Shown here in pieces: positions 24,036 to 31,812 of a stretch of DNA of 41,062 nucleotides (position 1 is its first letter; every line of letters starts with the position of its first letter). The DNA is from Acidobacteriota bacterium. GTDB lineage: Bacteria; Acidobacteriota; Vicinamibacteria; Marinacidobacterales; Marinacidobacteraceae. The stretch covers positions 1-41,062 of the forward strand of contig JAJEFG010000041.1 of the NCBI GenBank assembly GCA_022820545.1, given 5' to 3'. A program made the position numbers and the translations under genes. The notes beneath the pieces were generated by a model. It worked only from the letters and a program-made list of their open reading frames with translations. It searched no databases and was not told where the DNA came from.

Positions 24036-24081
24036 CTTGGAAGCCGGCTTCAGCCGGCACCCGCTGCGCAGAGCGCAGCGG
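24036..24081 (+). repeat. REP-like element R5 (variant)
   Basis: Hairpin 1 at 24043-24058 is GCCGGCT / AGCCGGC, and hairpin 2 at 24061-24081 is a 9-bp stem CCGCTGCGC / GCGCAGCGG with loop AGA. Same layout as R4 but a different stem sequence. Confidence 0.8.
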
Positions 24082-24144
24082 AAGGGCGTGACGCTCCGCC
24101 CCCTCCATCACGGGCGGCAGCAATGACACTGCCTACGCCGCCGG

Positions 24145-24150
24145 TATTCT
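24145..24150 (+). promoter_or_regulatory. Possible -10 box for the first M14 peptidase gene
   Basis: TATTCT with an ATGACA -35 candidate at 24123-24128 (16-nt spacer), about 65 nt before the ATG at 24215. Confidence 0.45.
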
Positions 24151-24214
24151 TCATAGCTCCCCGGGGCCGACAGATCGCCCCATCTCCTTCCAGCCAACCC
24201 CGACCGTACCCGCC

Positions 24215-26785
24215 ATGACTGAAAGCTCCACCCCCCGCCTCCTTCGCACCCTCGCCATCGTGGGCGCTCTCACCCTCGGCGCCTTCGCCACCCACGCCGC
24301 CGCCCAGATCCCGACCCCGGAGGAGTTCTTCGGGCACGAAATGGGCGCCGACCGCAAGCTCGCCAAGTGGAACCAGCTCGTCGAGTACTACGAGCTCATC
24401 GGCGCGGAGAGCGACCGGGTCCATCTGGTCAACGTCGGCACTTCGACGCTCGGCCGTCCCTTTCTCGTGCTGTACGTCTCCTCCCCGGAGAACCTCGCGC
24501 GGCTCGACGACTACCAGCGGATGAACGCGGTCCTCCAGGATCCGCGCGGGCATTCCCAGACTGAGATCGACGCCGCCATCGCCGAGGGCAAGGTGGTCTT
24601 CCTCCAGGGTTACGCGCTCCATTCGACCGAGGTCGCTGCGAGCCAGGCGGCGGCCGAGATCGTCTGGGGCTTCGCCACCCGTGACGATCCCGGGATCCAC
24701 GAGATCCTCGACAAAACCATCTCGATCCTGGTCCCCTCCATGAATCCGGACGGAGTGGACCTGGTGAACGAGTGGTACGACCGGTGGGTGGGCACCGAGT
24801 ACGAGGCGGCCCAGCCGCCGGGGCTCTACCACCACTACATCGGGCACGACAACAACCGCGACGCCTTCATGCAGAACACGGTGGAGTCGCGCTACGTGGC
24901 CACGCTGCTGTTCCGCGACTGGATCCCGCAGGCGTTCATCGACCACCACCAGATGGGGGCCTACACCGCCCGCATCTACCTGCCGCCCTACGCCGAGCCC
25001 ATCCGGCCGGGAGCGGACCCGCTCGTCTGGCGCGAGATGTCCTGGTACGGCGCCCACATGGCGTACCGCATGGAGGAAGAGGGCTTCGAGGGAACGGTGA
25101 CCTCCGCCATCTATTCCGGCTGGGGGCACTTCGGGTTCCACTGGATCACCCCCTTCCACAACATCGCCGGCATGCTCACCGAGTCCGCCAGCGCCCGGCT
25201 CGCCACCCCGCTCTACGTGCATCCGGACCAGCTCCGCGGCTCCCGGCAGCTTCCCGAATACGAGGCGCAGACCACCTTCCCGAACCCCTGGCCGGGAGGC
25301 TGGTGGCACGTCCGCGACATCGTCGAGCGGCAGATCGCGGCCACCTTCACGCCGCTCGAGATCGCGGCCCGCAACCGCGAGACCGTGCTGCGGAACGCCT
25401 GGCTCAAGGCCAGCCGCCAGACCCGGCGCGGCGCCGAGGGCGAGGTGAAGGCCTACATCGTGCCGGCAAGCCAGCACGACCCGCTGACCATGGGCAAGAT
25501 GATCGACAAGCTGCTCCTCCAGGGGATCACCGTGGAGCATTCGCCCACGGGTTTCACGCACGAGGGCCGGGTGTACGGGCCGGGAAGCTGGGTGGTCTCC
25601 ATGGCCCAGCCGAAGCAGGGCGTGATCCGCTGGCTCCTGGGCCGCACCTTCTACCCGGACAACAGCTACACCCGCAATCGGGATGGGGACCCCATCCGCC
25701 CCTACGACATGTCCGGTGACGTCATCGCCGAGTTCATGGGCGTGCGCGTGGACGAGGCGCGGACGCCGGTGGAGGCCGACCTCGAGGTGGTCACCGAGCG
25801 CCCGCTGGTTGCAGGTGACGTCGCCTCCTCGGCGCCGAACGGCTACCGGGTGGACGGGGCGCTGAACGACGCCTTCCGGGCGGTCAACATGCTCTTCGCG
25901 GCGGGCGCCTCCGTCAGCCGCGCGACCGGAGACGGCGGCGGGGCGCAGCCCGGGGACTTCATCGTCGCTCCGGGGGTGCCCGCCGCGACGCTGGGCGAGG
26001 TTGCCGAGGCCACCGGAGTGGACTTCTCGGCCCTCGACGCGGGAGCCGAGGCGCAGCCGCTCGCGCAGCAGCGCATCGGGATGTACCAGCGCTACTACGG
26101 CGGCAACATGGACGAGGGCTGGACCCGCTGGCTTCTCGACGACTTCGGATTCGAGTACACGAGCCTCTTCGATCCGGAGATCCTGGCCGGCGACCTGCAC
26201 GAGCGCTGGGACGTCATCGTCCTCCCCGCCGACTCGAAGGAGGGGATGCTCGGGCGGGAGGATCCCGGCCAGACGCCCCCCGACTACCAGAGCGGCTTCG
26301 GAGCGGAGGGCGTCACGGCCCTCAACGCGTTCGTCGAGAACGGGGGCACGCTCGTGACCTTCGCGCAGGCGGGCCAGCTCGTGCTCGACGAGTTCGACGT
26401 GCCGGTGCGCGACGCGGTGGCCGGCATGTGGGGCAACGAGTTCTGGGCGCCGGGTTCGACGCTCAAGGTGAAGGTGGACACGTCCAGCCGGTTCGCCTAC
26501 GGGATGCCCGAGGATGCGCTCATCGCCTACCTCGCCGGCGGGCAGGTGTACGAGACGGTTGCCGGGGCGCGCAGCGACGACGTGCAGCGCGTGCTGACCT
26601 ACCCGGGACGGGACCTCCTCCAGAGCGGCTGGCTGCTCGGCGAGGAGGCGATCGCGGACAAGGCCGCCATGGTGTCGGTGGCCCACGGCGAGGGGACGAT
26701 CGTGATGATCGGCTTCCGGACCCAGCACCGCGCCCAGACCCACGGCACCTTCAAGCTCTTCTTCAACGCGCTGGTGGGAGAGTAG
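24215..26785 (+). CDS. Secreted M14-family zinc carboxypeptidase with C-terminal GATase-like domain (copy 1)
   Basis: An exported metallopeptidase predicted to trim peptides for uptake. The 856 residues begin with a signal peptide (about 1-30, ending AAAQ). The M14 domain has the zinc pair His136-Ser-Thr-Glu139 in GYALHSTEVAAS, the substrate-binding MNPDGVD and HDNNRD segments, a third zinc histidine in DHHQMGAYTARI, and the catalytic glutamate in GMLTESAS. The C-terminal 350 residues resemble a class I glutamine-amidotransferase-like fold (WDVIVLPADSKEG, ENGGTLVTFAQAG, GTIVMIGFRTQHRAQTHGTFKLFFNAL). It is a clear paralog of the gene at 37986-40610, sharing GLYHHY.GHDNNRD and the same ending. 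A REP-like element starts 4 nt after the stop. Confidence 0.92.
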   Translation: MTESSTPRLLRTLAIVGALTLGAFATHAAAQIPTPEEFFGHEMGADRKLAKWNQLVEYYELIGAESDRVHLVNVGTSTLGRPFLVLYVSSPENLARLDDYQRMNAVLQDPRGHSQTEIDAAIAEGKVVFLQGYALHSTEVAASQAAAEIVWGFATRDDPGIHEILDKTISILVPSMNPDGVDLVNEWYDRWVGTEYEAAQPPGLYHHYIGHDNNRDAFMQNTVESRYVATLLFRDWIPQAFIDHHQMGAYTARIYLPPYAEPIRPGADPLVWREMSWYGAHMAYRMEEEGFEGTVTSAIYSGWGHFGFHWITPFHNIAGMLTESASARLATPLYVHPDQLRGSRQLPEYEAQTTFPNPWPGGWWHVRDIVERQIAATFTPLEIAARNRETVLRNAWLKASRQTRRGAEGEVKAYIVPASQHDPLTMGKMIDKLLLQGITVEHSPTGFTHEGRVYGPGSWVVSMAQPKQGVIRWLLGRTFYPDNSYTRNRDGDPIRPYDMSGDVIAEFMGVRVDEARTPVEADLEVVTERPLVAGDVASSAPNGYRVDGALNDAFRAVNMLFAAGASVSRATGDGGGAQPGDFIVAPGVPAATLGEVAEATGVDFSALDAGAEAQPLAQQRIGMYQRYYGGNMDEGWTRWLLDDFGFEYTSLFDPEILAGDLHERWDVIVLPADSKEGMLGREDPGQTPPDYQSGFGAEGVTALNAFVENGGTLVTFAQAGQLVLDEFDVPVRDAVAGMWGNEFWAPGSTLKVKVDTSSRFAYGMPEDALIAYLAGGQVYETVAGARSDDVQRVLTYPGRDLLQSGWLLGEEAIADKAAMVSVAHGEGTIVMIGFRTQHRAQTHGTFKLFFNALVGE

Positions 26786-26788
26786 GGC

Positions 26789-26828
26789 GGGAGCGCCGGC
26801 CTCCGGCCGGCATCGCGCGGGAGCGCGA
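26789..26828 (+). repeat. REP-like element R6 (variant)
   Basis: Hairpin 1 at 26795-26811 (GCCGGCC / GGCCGGC, loop TCC) and hairpin 2 at 26813-26828 (TCGCGC / GCGCGA, loop GGGA). It begins about 4 nt after the M14 stop codon, in the gene's orientation. Confidence 0.8.
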
Positions 26829-26911
26829 AACCCGGATCCGTGGCGCCACGCCACGGCAGCGGGGCGGCCCGCGTCGTGCCTGAACGGCGCGGCGCAACGG
26901 CGCAGGTTCCG

Positions 26912-27508
26912 CTAGCCGAGGCGGGCCAGGCGTTCCCTGCATTCGGCCACCCCCGCCTCAACCGGGACCGCTCCGTAGAGATCCCGGGCGCGCCGCCAGA
27001 GAGTCCTGGCTTCTTCGGTCCGGCCGAGCGTCTCGTTGAGGATCGCCATCGGTCGCAGAGCGTTCGCGTAGTCAAGCGCCGGCGGGTCGTCCTGCCCGCC
27101 GTAAAGGGCCACGGCCTCCGCATAGCAGGCTTCCGCTGGTGCCAACCGTCCCGACTTCCGATGCAGGTCGCCGAGATGGCGGACCGCGTGGGCGAGCGGC
27201 ATTGGGCGACCCGCGCGGCGCGCGACCGCCACCGCCTCCTCGCGGCAGGCCAGAGCGGCGTCGCCGCGCCCGGCGTCTTCCTCGGCATGACCGAGCTTGC
27301 CCAGCGCCGCCACCAGCTCGGTGACCGCGCCGGCCGCGCGGAAGAGGGCCACGGCCTCGGCCAGACACCTCTGAACGTGCGCTGCCGCCTTCTCGATTTC
27401 GGGCCGGGTCGCCGGCGGCGATGCCATCGTCGCGGAGCGCAGGGTCCAGGCACGGTTCACCAACTCGTGCGCCCGTTCGACGGGGGAACGTCCCGCGGCG
27501 TCGTCCAT
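26912..27508 (-). CDS. Tetratricopeptide-repeat protein
   Basis: A soluble, wholly helical protein of 198 residues from the ATG at 27508. At least four 34-residue-like repeats are seen: EKAAAHVQRCLAEAVALFRAAGAV, GRGDAALACREEAVAVARRAG, GRLAPAEACYAEAVALYGG and GRTEEARTLWRRARDLYG. Such proteins mediate protein-protein contacts; no specific role can be given. The open frame extends upstream to 27685, but this start is favoured because a TATCCT box lies 19 nt before it and the upstream part would overlap the divergent S9 peptidase promoter. It is divergent from the S9 peptidase gene. Confidence 0.68.
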   Translation of the reverse strand: MDDAAGRSPVERAHELVNRAWTLRSATMASPPATRPEIEKAAAHVQRCLAEAVALFRAAGAVTELVAALGKLGHAEEDAGRGDAALACREEAVAVARRAGRPMPLAHAVRHLGDLHRKSGRLAPAEACYAEAVALYGGQDDPPALDYANALRPMAILNETLGRTEEARTLWRRARDLYGAVPVEAGVAECRERLARLG

Positions 27509-27527
27509 CGATACGTGTCCCGCCAGC

Positions 27528-27533
27528 AGGATA
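27528..27533 (-). promoter_or_regulatory. Possible -10 box for the TPR gene
   Basis: The minus strand reads TATCCT, 19 nt before the ATG at 27508; the same hexamer serves vapB. Confidence 0.45.
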
Positions 27534-27659
27534 CCGGGACAGTCGGCGGGCGTTCCTGACACCCCGCGAGTGCGTCGAGCGATCCGTGTCATGACCGGCC
27601 CCGCCACCCCGCCTTCCGGACATCGCTGTTCCGCGTCCATCGGGACCCGCCCGTTTGGG

Positions 27660-27665
27660 TAGGGT
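27660..27665 (+). promoter_or_regulatory. -10 box for the S9 peptidase gene, leaderless
   Basis: TAGGGT, then TTGCCGA (7 nt), then the ATG at 27673. This fixes the start and excludes the in-frame codon at 27655, which lies upstream of the box. Confidence 0.6.
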
Positions 27666-27672
27666 TTGCCGA

Positions 27673-29763
27673 ATGATCCTCCCACTCCCGCGCCGTTTCC
27701 TCCCCAATCTACGGTGGGCTGCCGTCCTCATCGCCGCGTCGGCGGCCGCCGCGCCCGCGGCCGCGTCACCGCCCGCGCAGGACGACACCCTCCCCATCCT
27801 CCAGCTCGAGGACGTGTTCGGCCTCGAACTCGCCACCGATCCGCAGATCGCCCCCGACGGATCCCGGGTGGTGTACGTCCGCAACTCCATGGACATCCTG
27901 GTGGACCGCCAGCGGTCCCGGCTGTGGATCGTGGGAGCGGACGGCTCCGACCATCGGGCCCTGACTTCCGGGGAGACCGGGGGCGACGAGCGCTCGCCGC
28001 GCTGGTCCCCGGACGGCAACCGGATCGCCTACGTGTCCTCCGGGACGCTGCCCGACGACCGCTCGGCGCAGATCCACGTCCGCTGGATGGACAGCGGGCA
28101 GACGGCGCGGCTGACCCAGCTCGCCCGGCCCCCGGCGAACCTCAGCTGGTCTCCCGACGGGCGCTTCCTGGCGTTCTCGATGCTGGTTCCCGAACCGTCA
28201 GCGCCGTACGTCCAGCTCCCGGCCAAGCCGGCGAATGCGGACTGGGCTCCCGCCGCGAGGGTCATCCGCAAGATGATCTACCGCGCCGACGGGGTGGGGT
28301 ATCTCGAGGACGGCTACCGCCAGATCTTCGTGGTACCGGCCGAGGGGGGCTCGCCGCGGCAGCTCACCAGCGGCCCCTTCCATCACCGGAGCCGGCTCTC
28401 CTGGACTCCCGACGGGGACCACATCGTGTTCTCGGCGAATCGGCGGCCCGACGCTCTGAAGGAACCTGCGGACAGCGAGATCCACCAGGTGGCGGTCGCC
28501 GACGGCGCAATCCGCACCCTGACCTCGCGGCTCGGACCCGACGAGAGCCCGGCGGTTTCACCCGACGGCGAGCGCATCGCCTATCTGGGCTACGACGACC
28601 GCTACCAGGGGTACCAGGTCACCAAGCTCTATGTCATGAACCGCGACGGCTCGTCCCCCACGGTGGTCACCGGTTCGCTCGATCGGGACGCCGCCCTCCC
28701 GCAGTGGAACGCGGACAGCGACGGACTCTTCTTCCAGTACGACGACGAGGGCGACACCAAGGTGGCGTTCGTGCCGCTCGACGGCGATGTCGAGGTGCGG
28801 GCTTCAGGCCTGGGCGGCACCTCGCTCGGCCGTCCCTATGCGGGTGGCTCCTTTTCCGTCGCCAGCGACGGGTCGTTCGCGTTCACCTCGGGAACCACCG
28901 CCCGTCCCGCCGACGTTTCGGTCGGGCCGGAGGGAGGACGGGTCACCGGGCTGAACGAGGACCTGCTCGGGCACCGCGAAATCGGCGAGACGAGGGAGAT
29001 CTGGCTCGAGTCCTCGTTCGACGAACGCCCGATCCAGGCCTGGGTGGTGACCCCGCCCGGGTTCGACCCCTCCCGGAAGTACCCGCTGATCCTCGAGATC
29101 CACGGTGGCCCGTTCACCAACTACGGGTCCCGGTTCACGGCCGAGGTCCAGCTCTTCGCCGCCGCGGGGTACGTCGTGCTCTACGTGAATCCGCGCGGCA
29201 GCACCTCCTACGGCGAGGAGTTCGGAAACCTGATCCACCACGCCTATCCGAGCCAGGACTTCGACGACCTGATGAGCGCCGTGGACGCCGTGATCGCGGA
29301 GGGCTACGTGGACGAGAACAACCTCTTCGTCACCGGCGGCAGCGGCGGCGGCGTGCTGACGAGCTGGATCGTGGGGCACACCGACCGGTTCGCCGCCGCG
29401 GTGGCCGCCAAGCCGGTCATCAACTGGTACAGCTTCGTGCTGACCGCGGACGCCTACGGGTTCTTCTACCGCTACTGGTTCCCCGGGTTCCCCTGGGACT
29501 ACCCCGAGCACTACCTGGAGCGCTCGCCGCTCCACCACGTGGGGAACGTGACCACCCCGACGATGCTCCTCACCGGCGAGGAGGACTACCGGACCCCGAT
29601 GTCGGAGTCGGAGCAGTTCTTCCAGGCGCTCCAGTTACGCGGGATCGACTCGGCGCTGGTCCGCATTCCGGGCGCCTCCCACAGCATCGCCGCCCGGCCG
29701 AGTCACCTGATCGCCAAGGTCGCCCACATCCTCCGCTGGTTCGAGGACCACCGCCGCGAATAA
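27673..29763 (+). CDS. Exported S9-family peptidase (dipeptidyl/acylaminoacyl peptidase type)
   Basis: A secreted or periplasmic serine peptidase that cleaves short peptides. The 696 residues start with a signal peptide (about 1-36, ending PAAA). A beta-propeller of WD40-like blades follows at about 45-420, with repeated SPDG motifs (WSPDGNRIAYVS, WSPDGRFLAFS, WTPDGDHIVFS, VSPDGERIAYLG). The C-terminal alpha/beta hydrolase has the nucleophile Ser557 in TGGSGGGVLTSW, Asp638 in TGEEDYRTPM and His670 in PGASHSIAARPSH. All three catalytic residues are intact. The stop codon opens the palindrome-array region. With two M14 peptidases and a D-aminoacylase nearby it fits a peptide-scavenging lifestyle. 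Confidence 0.93.
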   Translation: MILPLPRRFLPNLRWAAVLIAASAAAAPAAASPPAQDDTLPILQLEDVFGLELATDPQIAPDGSRVVYVRNSMDILVDRQRSRLWIVGADGSDHRALTSGETGGDERSPRWSPDGNRIAYVSSGTLPDDRSAQIHVRWMDSGQTARLTQLARPPANLSWSPDGRFLAFSMLVPEPSAPYVQLPAKPANADWAPAARVIRKMIYRADGVGYLEDGYRQIFVVPAEGGSPRQLTSGPFHHRSRLSWTPDGDHIVFSANRRPDALKEPADSEIHQVAVADGAIRTLTSRLGPDESPAVSPDGERIAYLGYDDRYQGYQVTKLYVMNRDGSSPTVVTGSLDRDAALPQWNADSDGLFFQYDDEGDTKVAFVPLDGDVEVRASGLGGTSLGRPYAGGSFSVASDGSFAFTSGTTARPADVSVGPEGGRVTGLNEDLLGHREIGETREIWLESSFDERPIQAWVVTPPGFDPSRKYPLILEIHGGPFTNYGSRFTAEVQLFAAAGYVVLYVNPRGSTSYGEEFGNLIHHAYPSQDFDDLMSAVDAVIAEGYVDENNLFVTGGSGGGVLTSWIVGHTDRFAAAVAAKPVINWYSFVLTADAYGFFYRYWFPGFPWDYPEHYLERSPLHHVGNVTTPTMLLTGEEDYRTPMSESEQFFQALQLRGIDSALVRIPGASHSIAARPSHLIAKVAHILRWFEDHRRE

Positions 29764-29791
29764 CACGGGCCGCCTGCGGTCTGACCGGGGC

Positions 29792-29970
29792 ACTGCTACT
29801 AGTAGCAGTAAAGGCTCCGGCGGGCTGTAACTAGTAGCAGTAAGGGCTCCGATGGGGCTGCTACTAGTAGCTGAAGGGGAGTCGGCCGGACTGTTGCTAG
29901 TAGCAGTATCGGCCTCGGTGGGCTGCTACTAGTAGCAGTGCCGGTTCCGGAGCACTGCTACTGGTAGCAG
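29792..29970. repeat. Tandem array of six 16-18 bp palindromes, period 32-33 bp
   Basis: The convergent gap 29764-29990 is filled by six near-identical palindromes. The best units read ACTGCTACTAGTAGCAGT. Centres fall after 29800, 29832, 29865, 29898, 29930 and 29962, giving spacings of 32, 33, 33, 32 and 32. Units 1 and 5 are perfect over the 16-bp core. Units 2, 3, 4 and 6 differ by one to three bases, and five of six keep the central CTAG. The intervening 14-16 bp are also related (GGCTCCGG-like), so the true unit is a 32-33 bp tandem repeat. The spacing is close to three helical turns, so sites would face the same side of DNA. It is not coding, because the period is not a multiple of three. 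No protein that might bind it is identified. Confidence 0.93.
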
Positions 29971-29990
29971 GGACGGAGTGCGTCCGGGTG

Positions 29991-31205
29991 CTATCGACCG
30001 ACCCGGACGGGATGGGGCAGCGGCTGGTTGAAGAGGTAGCCCTTGCGGTTCCAGGGAACCGACTCCGGCTGGGTTGCGCCGGTGACGTCGGTGGCCCTGG
30101 TCATGACCGTGTGGCTGCCGGGCGCGGGCTCCCACTCGAACTCGAAGCGGCGCCAGCTCAACTCGGTCTGGACGCCGGTGAGGCGCGCGTCGTTCCAGGT
30201 TGCGCCGCCGTCGTCGCTCCATTCCACCCTGTCGATCCTTCCCTCGGGGGACTGGGCGAAGCCGTGCAGGGTGTGGGGCCCGGGGCCGAGTTCCGCCGGC
30301 CAGGGCAGGGCGAGGGCGCTCTTGATCGTCTGGACCGTGGCGATCTGGCCCATCGCGCGGCCCTCCGGCGGATAGCTGCCTCCGATCAGGACGTAGGAAC
30401 CCGTGTTGTTCCGGGTCCAGTGCGGCTCGCTCGAGACCTCGATCCGCCCGAGCCACTTGATGCTGGAACTCCCCACCCAGCCGGGGACGAGGGCGCGCGC
30501 GGGAAATCCGTGGTCCTGCGGCAGCGGCTCGCCGTTCAGCTCGTAGGCGAGGAGGACGTCGTCGAGGGCCTTCTCCGCGGGCAGCGCCCGCCGGAATCCC
30601 CCTTCCGGCGCCTCCGAATCGAGCCCGATCAGCAGGACCGAGGCGGCGGCCCCGGTTATCCCCGCCAGTTCGAGCACGTCGGCGAGGCGGGCGCCGCGCC
30701 AGACCCCGTTCCCGATGGCGCCCGTCCCCCACTGGGTGCCTTCGGCGGGCCGGCCCTGCACCCGGTCGAACATCGCCCGGTGGTTCCCGGCGCACTCGAG
30801 GTAGGCGGTCAGGTCCTGCGGCGGCAGGGCGCGGATCTCGTCGTAGGAGAGCTCGACCGGGTTCTCCACCGCGTCGCCCTCGATGACGAGTTTCCAGTCG
30901 CTTGCCCGAATCCCCAGGCTGCCGCCGTTATTGCGGACGAAGAACAGCTCGTTCGGGGTGATCACGCCCGGCATGTCTTCGAGGCGCGCTTCGAGGCTGT
31001 TCCCGTGCTCGATGAACGGCGCCGTGTCCTTGAAGAAGGGGGCGACGTCCGGGGGCTCCGGCGCGGGAGGGGGGAACGGCGGCTCGGTCGGAGGCGGTGG
31101 CGCCGTGGGCGCTTCGGAGTCGCCACAGGCTGCCAGCATCGCCGCCGGTCCGCAGGCCAGAAGCCGTCTCAGGAACCGGCGGCGGTGCGGGCGTGGCGCG
31201 CGCAT
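29991..31205 (-). CDS. Tat-exported lipoprotein molybdoenzyme, sulfite-oxidase family
   Basis: A second molybdopterin enzyme of the sulfite-oxidase fold, 404 residues. The start is the ATG at 31205; the open frame continues far upstream only because it reads through REP elements. The signal has a twin-arginine motif RRRFLR (8-13) and a strong lipobox LAAC (Cys27), so it should be a lipid-anchored periplasmic protein. A proline-rich linker at 32-53 follows. The molybdenum ligand is Cys138 in YLECAGNHRAMF. GFPARALVPGWVGSSSIKWLGRIEV and the dimerisation domain (RIDRVEWSDDGGATW) complete the fold. It is closer to plant-type sulfite oxidase or nitrate reductase in the AGNHR motif than the copy at 22282-23445. 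Acceptor unknown. Confidence 0.87.
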   Translation of the reverse strand: MRAPRPHRRRFLRRLLACGPAAMLAACGDSEAPTAPPPPTEPPFPPPAPEPPDVAPFFKDTAPFIEHGNSLEARLEDMPGVITPNELFFVRNNGGSLGIRASDWKLVIEGDAVENPVELSYDEIRALPPQDLTAYLECAGNHRAMFDRVQGRPAEGTQWGTGAIGNGVWRGARLADVLELAGITGAAASVLLIGLDSEAPEGGFRRALPAEKALDDVLLAYELNGEPLPQDHGFPARALVPGWVGSSSIKWLGRIEVSSEPHWTRNNTGSYVLIGGSYPPEGRAMGQIATVQTIKSALALPWPAELGPGPHTLHGFAQSPEGRIDRVEWSDDGGATWNDARLTGVQTELSWRRFEFEWEPAPGSHTVMTRATDVTGATQPESVPWNRKGYLFNQPLPHPVRVGR

Positions 31206-31232
31206 CGCGTGTGCGGTCCGGTCCACGGGCCG

Positions 31233-31238
31233 ATCATA
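31233..31238 (-). promoter_or_regulatory. Possible -10 box for the lipoprotein molybdoenzyme gene
   Basis: The minus strand reads TATGAT, 27 nt before the ATG at 31205. Confidence 0.45.
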
Positions 31239-31327
31239 GGGAACGGCGTGTTCGGCCGCGACGCCGGGGATGACCGGAGGTCCGGCTCTGCGGCGCCGTC
31301 CGCGGGGGCCGAACCGTGAGGATGGGC

Positions 31328-31386
31328 GCGGTTGGGACGTGCGCTGGCCGAGGGCCAGCGCGTGCCGGCTGAAGCCGGCGTTCCAA
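31328..31386 (-). repeat. REP-like element R7
   Basis: A minus-strand copy: head TTTGGAAC, hairpin 1 at 31364-31379 (GCCGGCT / AGCCGGC), hairpin 2 at 31341-31361 (9-bp stem GCGCTGGCC / GGCCAGCGC), tail GCGCACGTCCCAAC. The 607-bp gap 31206-31812 holds four such elements and no gene I can support. Confidence 0.8.
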
Positions 31387-31493
31387 ACCGTACGCGTCAC
31401 CCTGCTCGAACCGCGCTGCGGCGTACGCGGCACGACAGGTGCTGCGAAAGTGCAGCCGGGCGGGGTTGGCCAGCAGCGGTGGCGGCGTCGCCT

Positions 31494-31533
31494 CGGAGCG
31501 CCGGCCTCTGGCCGGCATCGCGCGGGAGCGCGA
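31494..31533 (+). repeat. REP-like element R8 (variant)
   Basis: Plus-strand copy of the R6 type: hairpin 1 at 31500-31516 (GCCGGCC / GGCCGGC, loop TCT) and hairpin 2 at 31518-31533 (TCGCGC / GCGCGA, loop GGGA). Confidence 0.8.
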
Positions 31534-31653
31534 GACCCGCGCTGATAGCGCTCCTCCCCCTTGAAGGTGGGGCCCACGTCCGGCTCGTTTCGGGCGGCGC
31601 GTAGCCGCGTCCGGTTGGGATCACGCCACGGGAATCGGCTGCGGCGTGCGTTT

Positions 31654-31694
31654 CGCGGCCTGCGGCCGCGATGCCGGCCAGAGGCCGGCGCTCC
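31654..31694 (-). repeat. REP-like element R9 (variant)
   Basis: Minus-strand copy: hairpin 1 at 31673-31689 (GCCGGCC / GGCCGGC) and hairpin 2 at 31654-31670 (CGCGGCC / GGCCGCG). Confidence 0.8.
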
Positions 31695-31780
31695 TAACTC
31701 AAGCCGTTCCCGCCCTTCTTGTGCCCAGCGGGGTGTGCAGGAGACCGATCATGACGGTTTCTCCCGGTGGGGAGCGCCGC

Positions 31781-31808
31781 GGTGCCGGTCTGGAGACCGG
31801 CGTTCCAG
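31781..31808 (-). repeat. REP-like element R10
   Basis: Minus-strand copy with hairpin 1 at 31784-31801 (GCCGGTCT / AGACCGGC) and head CTGGAACG. It starts about 5 nt after the rmlB stop codon, in the gene's orientation. The second hairpin is degenerate. Confidence 0.8.
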
Positions 31809-31812
31809 GCCG

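Noticed and set aside
24050-26854. 934-codon open frame antisense to the first M14 peptidase
   Set aside because: Shadow of the M14 gene, which has a signal peptide and all catalytic residues on the plus strand.
29792-29970. CRISPR array
   Set aside because: Repeats of 16-18 bp and 14-16 bp intervals resemble a miniature array, but the intervals are related to each other rather than unique, the period is too short, and no cas gene is present. It is a tandem repeat of palindromes.
31206-31577. 124-residue N-terminal extension of the lipoprotein molybdoenzyme
   Set aside because: It is encoded by REP-like elements and would place the twin-arginine signal internally.
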